From the NCBI GenBank assembly GCA_007375915.1, contig VMFF01000006.1:1-14392 (forward strand): a stretch of 14,392 nucleotides of DNA, written 5' to 3'. This document shows positions 7,114-12,731 of this stretch, one piece after another. Source of the stretch: Candidatus Doudnabacteria bacterium Gr01-1014_77. Its GTDB lineage: Bacteria > Patescibacteriota > Doudnabacteria > UBA920 > VMFF01. A model generated the notes under the pieces. It was not told the DNA's origin. It was given only the letters and a program-made list of their open reading frames with translations, and searched no databases. Each line of letters begins with the position of its first letter. The stretch's first letter is position 1. Both the position numbers and the translations under genes were made by a program.

Positions 7114-7152
7114 AGCGCCCTCCTGAGGAAGAGACCCGCGGAAATACTGCTT

Positions 7153-7182
7153 AAGACACAGCTAAAAAATATACTATATAAT
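7153..7182 (+). promoter_or_regulatory. Predicted leaderless promoter of uvrC
   Basis: A perfect -10 TATAAT lies at 7177-7182, with a weak -35 AAGACA (7153-7158, 4 of 6) 18 nt upstream. Only 6 nt separate the -10 from the uvrC ATG at 7189, so transcription should start at or next to the start codon, giving a leaderless mRNA. The secG promoter has the same geometry. Confidence 0.65.
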
Positions 7183-7196
7183 AGGAATATGGACAA
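7168..7196 (-). promoter_or_regulatory. Possible divergent promoter for islet genes
   Basis: On the minus strand TTGTCC (7191-7196, 4 of 6) and TATATT (7168-7173, 5 of 6) are 17 nt apart. The start would fall near 7161, about 47 nt before the islet gene's ATG. It overlaps the uvrC promoter and start codon. AT-rich DNA gives such matches by chance, so this is weak. Confidence 0.3.
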
Positions 7197-8967
7197 GATC
7201 AAAGTTAAATTACGTAATACCCCTAAGAAAACAGGGGTTTACCTGTTTAAGAACAAAACAGGCGCTGTCATATATATTGGAAAAGCTCTAAACCTTAAAT
7301 CCAGAGTAAAACAGTATTTTGATGGGCGTGATACAAGACCACAGATTCCTTTTTTGGTTAATGATGTGGCTGATTTTGATTACATCATTACAGACAATGA
7401 GCTTGAATCCTTGATGCTTGAAAACACACTGATTAAAAAGCATCAACCAAAATACAATGTCTTGCTTCGTGATGACAAAAATTATGCATTCATTAAAATT
7501 GACTATGATACAGAGATCCCACAAATATATTCAGTAAGAAATCCTGATTCCAAGAATGCAAAATACTTTGGACCATATTCTTCTGCTGGAAAAATAAAGG
7601 AGACCCTAAATATCTTAAGAAGGGTTTTCCCATATTGTGCAAACAAAAAAGTTTCTAACCGCCCCTGCTTCTATTACTTTCTACATCGTTGCCCTGGTGT
7701 TTGTGTTGGAAAAATATCTCTTTCAGAATACGAAAAAACAATCCAAAAGATTATATTGTTCTTGGGTGGACATATCTCAGAAATTCAAAAAGAAATTCAA
7801 TCACAAATGCTTAAAGCTTCAAAAACAAAGCAGTTTGAACGAGCAGCAGATTTAAGAAATCAGTTGCAATCCCTCCATATCATTGAAGAACGCCAGAAAG
7901 TAATTTTTACCCAAAAGGTTTCGTGGGATTTTGTTTCTTGTTTTCAAAGCACTGATAAAGCGACTATTAATGTTTTCGTTATTCGAAACGGGAAACTAAA
8001 TGACAGGAAAAACTTCATTTTAGAAAACACTGAAAACAAAACCGAAGATGAAATATTCTCTGCTTTCTTGGAAAACTACTATTCTCAAACAACATATCTT
8101 CCGAAAGAAATCTTTGTACAACAATTACCAAAAGAACTGTCTGCTTTAACTAAGGTTATGACTCTAAACTCAGGGAGAAGAATCAAAATTACAAAACCAA
8201 GGATTGGAAAAAAAGCTGAAATTATCAAAATGGGAACTGAGAATGCACAGGAGTATTTTGAGTCTTGGGCAACAAGCCAAGCAACAGAACTTTCTAGAAC
8301 AACACTTGCTTTAGACGAGCTAAAAAAAGTTTTAAAGCTTTCTGAAACTCCAATGCGCATTGAATGCTTTGATATTTCAAATATCCAAGGAACAAACTCA
8401 GTTGCGAGTATGGTTGTCTTTGAAGGCGGAAAAGCTAAAAAATCAGAATACAGAAAGTTTAAAATTAAAAAAGACGGCAAGCCAAATGATTTTGCAATGA
8501 TGGAAGAAGCATTAACCAGAAGATTTAAAAACAACGGTGAGAATAACTGGGCATTGCCTAATCTCTTGGTCATTGATGGTGGAAAAGGACAGCTTGGTGT
8601 TGCTGTAAAAGTTTTAAAGAAATCAGGTCTTAAGATTCCCGTTATTGGTCTTGCTAAAAGAGAAGAAGAAATCTTCATTCCAGGAAAATCTAATCCAATA
8701 CTTCTTTCCAAATCAAATCATGCATTACAACTGTTGCAAAGATTAAGAGATGAAGCACACCGCTTTGCTATTACATTCCATAAAAAATTAAGATCTAAAC
8801 AAGCATACAAATCAGCGCTTGATGATATTATGGGTATTGGTCCAAAGAAAAAGAAAATACTAATTCAAAAATTTGGTTCTGTTAGCGGTGTTAAGAAAGC
8901 GGCAAAAAAAGAGCTGATCTCTATCTTAGGAGAAAAAACAACTAAGGATTTGTTAGAAAACCTGTAA
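7189..8967 (+). CDS. uvrC: Excinuclease ABC subunit UvrC
   Basis: UvrC makes both incisions in nucleotide excision repair after UvrA and UvrB mark the lesion. The 592-residue product has a GIY-YIG nuclease domain at the N terminus (GVYLF at 16-20, VIYIGKA at 27-33, then LKSRV, and SLMLENTLIKKHQPKYN further on). A central UVR segment follows (FERAADLRNQLQSL). The RNase H-like C-terminal nuclease domain has RIECFDISNIQG and LLVIDGGKGQL, and a helix-hairpin-helix pair ends the protein (DIMGIGPKKKKILIQKFGSV). The frame is open upstream to 7105, but homology begins at the ATG at 7189 and the -10 box lies 6 nt before it, so I start there. A short AGGA lies too close to act as a normal ribosome site. 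It is divergent from uvrA and pairs with it functionally. The final codons lead directly into the secG promoter region. Confidence 0.97.
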   Translation: MDKIKVKLRNTPKKTGVYLFKNKTGAVIYIGKALNLKSRVKQYFDGRDTRPQIPFLVNDVADFDYIITDNELESLMLENTLIKKHQPKYNVLLRDDKNYAFIKIDYDTEIPQIYSVRNPDSKNAKYFGPYSSAGKIKETLNILRRVFPYCANKKVSNRPCFYYFLHRCPGVCVGKISLSEYEKTIQKIILFLGGHISEIQKEIQSQMLKASKTKQFERAADLRNQLQSLHIIEERQKVIFTQKVSWDFVSCFQSTDKATINVFVIRNGKLNDRKNFILENTENKTEDEIFSAFLENYYSQTTYLPKEIFVQQLPKELSALTKVMTLNSGRRIKITKPRIGKKAEIIKMGTENAQEYFESWATSQATELSRTTLALDELKKVLKLSETPMRIECFDISNIQGTNSVASMVVFEGGKAKKSEYRKFKIKKDGKPNDFAMMEEALTRRFKNNGENNWALPNLLVIDGGKGQLGVAVKVLKKSGLKIPVIGLAKREEEIFIPGKSNPILLSKSNHALQLLQRLRDEAHRFAITFHKKLRSKQAYKSALDDIMGIGPKKKKILIQKFGSVSGVKKAAKKELISILGEKTTKDLLENL

Positions 8968-8977
8968 AAAAGCATCG

Positions 8978-9007
8978 TTGACCGCAAAACCCTTTGTTTG
9001 ATATACT
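8978..9007 (+). promoter_or_regulatory. Predicted leaderless promoter of secG
   Basis: TTGACC (8978-8983) and TATACT (9002-9007) are separated by 18 nt, identical in hexamers and spacing to the predicted uvrA promoter. The -10 ends 6 nt before the secG ATG at 9014, so the transcript should begin at or beside the start codon. There is no Shine-Dalgarno sequence, which agrees with leaderless translation. Confidence 0.7.
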
Positions 9008-9013
9008 TTTCGC

Positions 9014-9241
9014 ATGACTAATTTACAAAAAATACTAAGCTTAATTGAAATGGCTGTTGGGGTTGTCCTTACTGCTGTAATCCTTTCACAAAGCAAAGGC
9101 GTTGGGCTATCAGGTGTGTTTGGTGGTGGAGATGCGATTTATAGAACAAAACGTGGGTTTGAAAAATGGCTTTTCTACTTTACTATCGTATTAGCAATCG
9201 CCTTTGTGGGATTAGGATTAGCAGTTGTCTTAGTTAAATAA
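9014..9241 (+). CDS. secG: Preprotein translocase subunit SecG
   Basis: SecG is the small non-essential subunit of the SecYEG channel that assists SecA-driven protein export across the cytoplasmic membrane. The 75-residue product has the family layout: a first membrane helix (about residues 6-26, ILSLIEMAVGVVLTAVILSQ), a glycine-rich loop with SKGVGLSGVFGGGDAIYRTKRG, and a second membrane helix (about 52-74). The sequence QSKG...SGVFGGG is the characteristic SecG loop. It is preceded by its own promoter and followed after 5-14 nt by the solute-binding protein gene, so the two are probably one transcript. Length is typical for the family. Confidence 0.93.
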   Translation: MTNLQKILSLIEMAVGVVLTAVILSQSKGVGLSGVFGGGDAIYRTKRGFEKWLFYFTIVLAIAFVGLGLAVVLVK

Positions 9242-9246
9242 TAGCA

Positions 9247-11007
9247 TTGGAAAAAATGTTGTTAGAAAACTCAATAACTGAACTTAAGAGAACTGGACGC
9301 GGGATTAAAGATCTGCGTTCTTTTAAGTTTAAGCATCTTGCCCCTATCTTTAAGATGTTTGGCAAAAAAGAAAAGATTTGGGTTATTTCCCTACTTGCTT
9401 TAATAATCATAGATGTGTTGTTGTTAAGCATTGGCTTCTATTCAACAAACACAGTTGTTGTTCCTGCAAATGGAGGTAGCTACAGTGAAGGTATGGTTGG
9501 TGAACCAAGATTTATAAATCCTCTACTTGCACAGACACAAACAGACAAAGATTTAACAAGACTTGTTTTTGCAGGATTATACAAATATGACAATCAAGGG
9601 AATATTGTTCCTGATTTAGCAGCTGAGAACTTTAAACTATCTGATGATCAAAAACAATATACTGTTTCTTTAAAACCAAACTTAAAATGGCAAGATGGTC
9701 ACACTATTTCCTCTGATGATGTTATTTTTACGATTCAAACAATCCAAAATCCTGATTACAAAAGCCCAATGCATTCTCTTTGGAGCAGTATAGTTGCAGA
9801 AAAAATTGACAACTTAACAATCAAGTTTACAAACAAAAATGTTTCAGCTCCTTTTGTCACTAATTTAACACTAGGAATTCTCCCTAAACATATTTGGCAA
9901 AATGTCCCTCCTCAGAACTTCTATATAGCTAAGTACAATCTTGAACCAGTTGGTAATGGTCCATATTTTGTTAAAGAAATTAACAAATTACCTAATGGAA
10001 CTGTCAGATCAATTCTTTTAGAATCATATTCTAATTACGCAAACGGCAAAGCATATATTGATGAAATCTCTTTGAAGTTCTATCTAACCAACCAAGACAT
10101 GATTTCAGGGCTACACACTAAAGAAGTTGATTCAATTGGTTTCATTCCTTTCGACAAGAAGATTTTTGTTGACCCAAAGAATACAAAGTTAAACATCTTA
10201 CAAATCCCTGTATTCCAATATCAAGCGTTATTCTTTAACCTCAGTAAAAACAAGGCTCTTGGAAGTCATGCTGTTAGAGAAGCAATGGCAAAAAGCATTA
10301 ACCGAGAGTCTTTTATATCCGACGTGTATTCAGGAATGGCACTTCCTGCATATACACCGATTCTTCCTGAACAAATTGGTTATGATCAAAATGTCACTTT
10401 AAAGAACTCTTTTGATTTAGAAGCAGCTAATGCGATCTTAGAAAAAGACGGATGGAAAAAGGATTCATCGGGAATGCGTTTTAAAGGCAAGGATGCATTG
10501 CAGTTTACAATAACAACTAATGATTTTTCTTTAAATGTTAAAAGTGCTGAGGCTTTGAAAGAACAGTGGGCTAAGATTGGCTTTAGCATTAATATTAATG
10601 TTGTAGCAAGTGCAGAGTTTGAGAAAAACTATCTACGTACAAGAAATTTTGAAGGATTACTCTTTGCAGAAAGCAGTGGTTATGACCCAGACCCGTTTAT
10701 ATTCTGGCACTCATCTCAAAGCAACAATCCAGGGGTTAATCTTTCACAATACAAGAATTTAACTATCGACAAAATTATTACAGATGCAAGAACAACCTTT
10801 AATGGTTCAGCTAGAGACACTCTCTACAAACAGTTTCAAGATATTTTTTCATATGATCTTCCTGCCATAATTCTAGATCAAAGCGTTTTTGTTTATGAAA
10901 TGCGTCCTGATGTTAAAGGGATTAACATTAAAGTCCTTGCAAATCCAGAAGATCGCTTCTATGATGTAAATCACTGGTATTTAGAAACCGGTAGAGATCT
11001 GAAATAG
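9247..11007 (+). CDS. Membrane-anchored family 5 extracellular solute-binding protein
   Basis: This resembles the peptide/nickel ABC transporter substrate-binding proteins (SBP_bac_5, OppA/DppA-like). Typical features are GEPRFINPLLAQTQTDKDLT, LVFAGLYKYD, LAAENFKLSDDQKQYTVSLK, WQDGHTISSDDVIFTI and VREAMAKSINRESF. The N terminus is unusual: about 45 Lys/Arg-rich residues precede one hydrophobic segment (about residues 44-68, WVISLLALIIIDVLLLSIGF), with no lipobox cysteine. The protein would thus be held by an uncleaved helix with a cytoplasmic basic tail, although cleavage cannot be excluded. The frame starts at TTG 9247, and an ATG three codons later (9256) is equally possible; no ribosome site decides. 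No permease or ATPase genes are in view, so the transporter partner and ligand are unknown. It lies in an operon with secG, and a tRNA starts 6 nt after its stop. Confidence 0.88.
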   Translation: MEKMLLENSITELKRTGRGIKDLRSFKFKHLAPIFKMFGKKEKIWVISLLALIIIDVLLLSIGFYSTNTVVVPANGGSYSEGMVGEPRFINPLLAQTQTDKDLTRLVFAGLYKYDNQGNIVPDLAAENFKLSDDQKQYTVSLKPNLKWQDGHTISSDDVIFTIQTIQNPDYKSPMHSLWSSIVAEKIDNLTIKFTNKNVSAPFVTNLTLGILPKHIWQNVPPQNFYIAKYNLEPVGNGPYFVKEINKLPNGTVRSILLESYSNYANGKAYIDEISLKFYLTNQDMISGLHTKEVDSIGFIPFDKKIFVDPKNTKLNILQIPVFQYQALFFNLSKNKALGSHAVREAMAKSINRESFISDVYSGMALPAYTPILPEQIGYDQNVTLKNSFDLEAANAILEKDGWKKDSSGMRFKGKDALQFTITTNDFSLNVKSAEALKEQWAKIGFSININVVASAEFEKNYLRTRNFEGLLFAESSGYDPDPFIFWHSSQSNNPGVNLSQYKNLTIDKIITDARTTFNGSARDTLYKQFQDIFSYDLPAIILDQSVFVYEMRPDVKGINIKVLANPEDRFYDVNHWYLETGRDLK

Positions 11008-11013
11008 CTTCCT

Positions 11014-11100
11014 GCCCTGGTGGCGGAATTGGCATACGCGTACGTTTCAGGTACGTATGGGAGTAATCCCGTGTGGGTTCAAGTCCCACCCAGGGCACCA
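11014..11100 (+). tRNA. tRNA-Leu (anticodon CAG)
   Basis: The acceptor arms GCCCTGG and CCAGGGC pair perfectly, followed by discriminator A and an encoded CCA. The anticodon stem TACGT/ACGTA holds the loop TTCAGGT with anticodon CAG, reading CTG. A long variable arm (GGGA, GTAA, TCCC) marks it as a class II tRNA, and the T arm is GTGGG-TTCAAGT-CCCAC. The D-loop GGCGGAATTGGCA is typical of tRNA-Leu. It begins 6 nt after the stop of the upstream gene, so it may be cut from that mRNA unless it has a promoter inside the coding region. Confidence 0.97.
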
Positions 11101-11123
11101 AAACTAATTTTAAAATACAATAT

Positions 11124-11150
11124 TTGAACTAAATGGTATACTTATACAAT
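11124..11150 (+). promoter_or_regulatory. Possible promoter for DUF5667 gene
   Basis: TTGAAC (11124-11129) and TACAAT (11145-11150, 5 of 6) are 15 nt apart, shorter than ideal. An alternative -10, TATACT at 11137-11142, lacks a good -35. The stretch 11101-11178 is otherwise plain AT-rich spacer between the tRNA and the next gene. Confidence 0.35.
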
Positions 11151-11178
11151 AAAAACTAAAATAATTAAAAAAATATCT

Positions 11179-12021
11179 ATGAAAAAAATACTTATATCTA
11201 GCATATTCGCAGTAGCTACCTTATTCGCAACAGCAACTGCATTTGCACAAGATGCACAAGTCACACTTCCATCAGCAGGTCTGACCCCATCTAGCCCTTT
11301 TTATTTCCTTGACCGTTTTGGCGAAAATCTTCGCCAGTTCTTTACCTTTAACCGCGAAACAAAAGCAAAACTACAAATTGAATTTGCGGGAGAGCGTATT
11401 GCGGAAATCAAAATAATGGTTGAGAAGAAAGGCGTTAATGCTAAAGGACTTGCAATAGCTGAATCACTTCTTAAAACTAACGTAGCATATGCTGCAGAGA
11501 TAATTGATCAAGAGAAAACATCCGGTAAGGATGTCTCTGTTCTTGCTAAAACATTGAATGATGAATTTGATTTAAGAGACAAGCTTTTGGAACAAACTTT
11601 CAAAGACGCGAAGGAACAACTAAAAGCTCAACGCAAAGAAATAAAGACAAAACTTCTAACAGAAGCACGTAGTGTCGGAGACACAACACAAATAGCAGTA
11701 TTGGAAGCACAGCTTAAGGACATTGATGATCAAATTGACATATTAGGACAGAAGAAAGATCAGCTGGAAAATTCTCTTCAAAATGAACAGGAAAACATAG
11801 AAAAAGAAATGAGTGAAGATGACCAGAAAAAAGAAGAGATTGAACAAGAAGAAGAGCAAGAAGCTGAAGATATAGAAGAAGCAAAAGAAATAGATGAAGA
11901 AGTTGATGAGCCAAAAGAAACCAAGGAGTCACAAGAGACAGATGAAAAAGAAAGCACACAAGACTCCAACTCTTCAGACCAAAATGATCAAAACACTAAC
12001 GAAACAAGCAACAACGATTAA
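11179..12021 (+). CDS. Secreted DUF5667-domain protein with acidic tail
   Basis: The 280-residue product starts with a clear Sec signal peptide (MKKILISSIFAVATLFATATAFA, likely cleaved before QDAQ). The next part, LPSAGLTPSSPFYFLDRFGE, then LRQFFTFNRETKAKLQIEFAGERIAEI, matches the pattern of DUF5667, a helical extracytoplasmic domain common in CPR and some Firmicutes. Function unknown. Residues about 130-205 look like long coiled coils (KEQLKAQRKEIKTKLL, LEAQLKDIDDQIDILGQK). The last 80 residues are extremely rich in Glu, Asp, Lys, Gln and Ser and are probably disordered and strongly negative, which might bind cations or cell-surface partners (inference). The ATG at 11179 is fixed by the signal peptide; no ribosome site is seen. 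A shared terminator follows, with a convergent pilin gene. Confidence 0.85.
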   Translation: MKKILISSIFAVATLFATATAFAQDAQVTLPSAGLTPSSPFYFLDRFGENLRQFFTFNRETKAKLQIEFAGERIAEIKIMVEKKGVNAKGLAIAESLLKTNVAYAAEIIDQEKTSGKDVSVLAKTLNDEFDLRDKLLEQTFKDAKEQLKAQRKEIKTKLLTEARSVGDTTQIAVLEAQLKDIDDQIDILGQKKDQLENSLQNEQENIEKEMSEDDQKKEEIEQEEEQEAEDIEEAKEIDEEVDEPKETKESQETDEKESTQDSNSSDQNDQNTNETSNND

Positions 12022-12065
12022 GAATTATTTATACTCGTACTTTCCAAAATTTTGATCAGCGCACT

Positions 12066-12093
12066 AAAAAACATCGCTTGTTGCGATGTTTTT
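12066..12093. terminator. Bidirectional intrinsic terminator
   Basis: An 8-bp stem AACATCGC (12070-12077) / GCGATGTT (12083-12090) with loop TTGTT is flanked by A residues on the left and T residues on the right, so it forms a hairpin plus U-run on either strand. It lies between the convergent DUF5667 gene and the pilin-like gene, ending 2 nt before the latter's stop, and should end both transcripts. Confidence 0.9.
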
Positions 12094-12094
12094 G

Positions 12095-12574
12095 TTATCT
12101 TGTACAATCAGGTGCGCTAGAAAACCAAGAGGCTAAACCACCAGCACTCCGATATTTGCAATATAAACCATCTGCTTCAAAATATATTGCAAGCCCGAAA
12201 TTTCTTCCACCTGTATCTGTAACATATCTGTATGGATGATTTTGTGCAGCAAGTGTTGGATCTATTGGAATTTGACTAACATATCCAGGAGCCAAAGGAA
12301 CAGGAGTAGCATTTGTCATAGCTGTACTTAAGTCATATTCAGTTCCTGCAGTACCATACTGCGGATATACTCCGTTATCATTTAAATACAACTCAAAGCT
12401 TTTGATGATGTTTTTTGCATCAGCAACCCTCTTGGCATCTCTCGCTTTTAATCTAGCACTACCAAGAGCAATGAGAATTATGGAAGCAATAAAGCCAATC
12501 ATGGCCATTGTCACCATTAGTTCTATGAGGGTAAAACCTTTTTGTTTCTTTAGTGTTTTCATTATTTTCTTCAT
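12095..12574 (-). CDS. Type IV pilin-like / pseudopilin protein
   Basis: The product (159 residues from the chosen start) has a class III signal: the basic leader MKKIMKTLKKQKG, a prepilin peptidase site G/FTLIELM, then a hydrophobic helix VTMAMIGFIASIILIALGSA. After the helix comes RLKARDAKRVADAKNIIKSFELYLNDNGVYPQYG, the stalk pattern of PilA/GspG-type proteins. Two cysteines in the last 25 residues (YCK and DCTR) could form the C-terminal disulfide loop of pilins. The frame stays open upstream to 12670, but ATG 12574 gives a normal leader and follows AAAGGG with 6-nt spacing. ATG 12562 is also possible. The Glu at +5 after the cleavage site is present. No assembly genes (pilB, pilC, pilD) are in view, so whether it builds a pilus or serves DNA uptake is open. 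Confidence 0.92.
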   Translation of the reverse strand: MKKIMKTLKKQKGFTLIELMVTMAMIGFIASIILIALGSARLKARDAKRVADAKNIIKSFELYLNDNGVYPQYGTAGTEYDLSTAMTNATPVPLAPGYVSQIPIDPTLAAQNHPYRYVTDTGGRNFGLAIYFEADGLYCKYRSAGGLASWFSSAPDCTR

Positions 12575-12583
12575 TCTACACCC

Positions 12584-12612
12584 TTTATACAACGTTGACA
12601 AAAACAGGTAAA
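12584..12612 (-). promoter_or_regulatory. Possible pilin gene promoter
   Basis: On the minus strand TTTACC (12607-12612, 4 of 6) and TATAAA (12584-12589, 5 of 6) are 17 nt apart. Transcription would begin only a few bases before the ATG at 12574, so the AAAGGG ribosome site would hardly be transcribed; either the mRNA is almost leaderless or the true promoter lies further upstream. It overlaps the predicted RNase J promoter on the other strand. Confidence 0.4.
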
Positions 12613-12623
12613 TCATGTAGAAT
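12595..12623 (+). promoter_or_regulatory. Predicted RNase J promoter
   Basis: TTGACA (12595-12600, perfect) and TAGAAT (12618-12623, 5 of 6) are 17 nt apart, the best match to a sigma-70 consensus in the window. Transcription would start near 12630, giving a leader of about 100 nt before the RNase J ATG. This contrasts with the leaderless promoters of uvrC and secG. Confidence 0.7.
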
Positions 12624-12652
12624 GTTAATAACTTAGTTTTTCGTGTCATTCC

Positions 12653-12719
12653 TTTCCTCAAGGAAACCAAAAAACATTTGAATATCGATAATTAAACCGA
12701 ACCTACTAAAAAGTTCGGT
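12653..12719 (+). promoter_or_regulatory. Structured 5' leader of RNase J mRNA
   Basis: Two hairpins fit in the leader: TTTCC-TCAA-GGAAA (12653-12666) and ACCGAAC (12696-12702) / GTTCGGT (12713-12719) with a 10-nt loop CTACTAAAAA. The second ends 3 nt before the AGGA ribosome site at 12723-12726. It has no U-run, so it is not a terminator. It may control translation or serve as a cleavage or stability element; this is inference. Confidence 0.5.
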
Positions 12720-12731
12720 AATAGGAATTTT

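Noticed and set aside
6297..7126. TCAGGAG (6297-6303) and its complement (7120-7126) as possible inverted ends of a mobile element
   Set aside because: Only 7 bp, and the right copy is simply the ribosome binding site of the islet gene. No transposase, target duplication or longer terminal repeat is visible.
8085..8711. Open frame of 208 codons on the minus strand within uvrC
   Set aside because: It is antisense to strongly conserved UvrC domains, with a Ser/Phe/Leu-rich composition that comes from the complementary codons.
11714..11969. Leu-rich and Ser-rich minus-strand frames opposite the acidic tail
   Set aside because: GAA/GAG/AAA repeats on the coding strand read as Leu, Ser and Phe on the other; this is a composition artefact.
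12696..12719. Hairpin upstream of RNase J as a terminator
   Set aside because: No U-run follows it; the next bases are the ribosome site and start codon.
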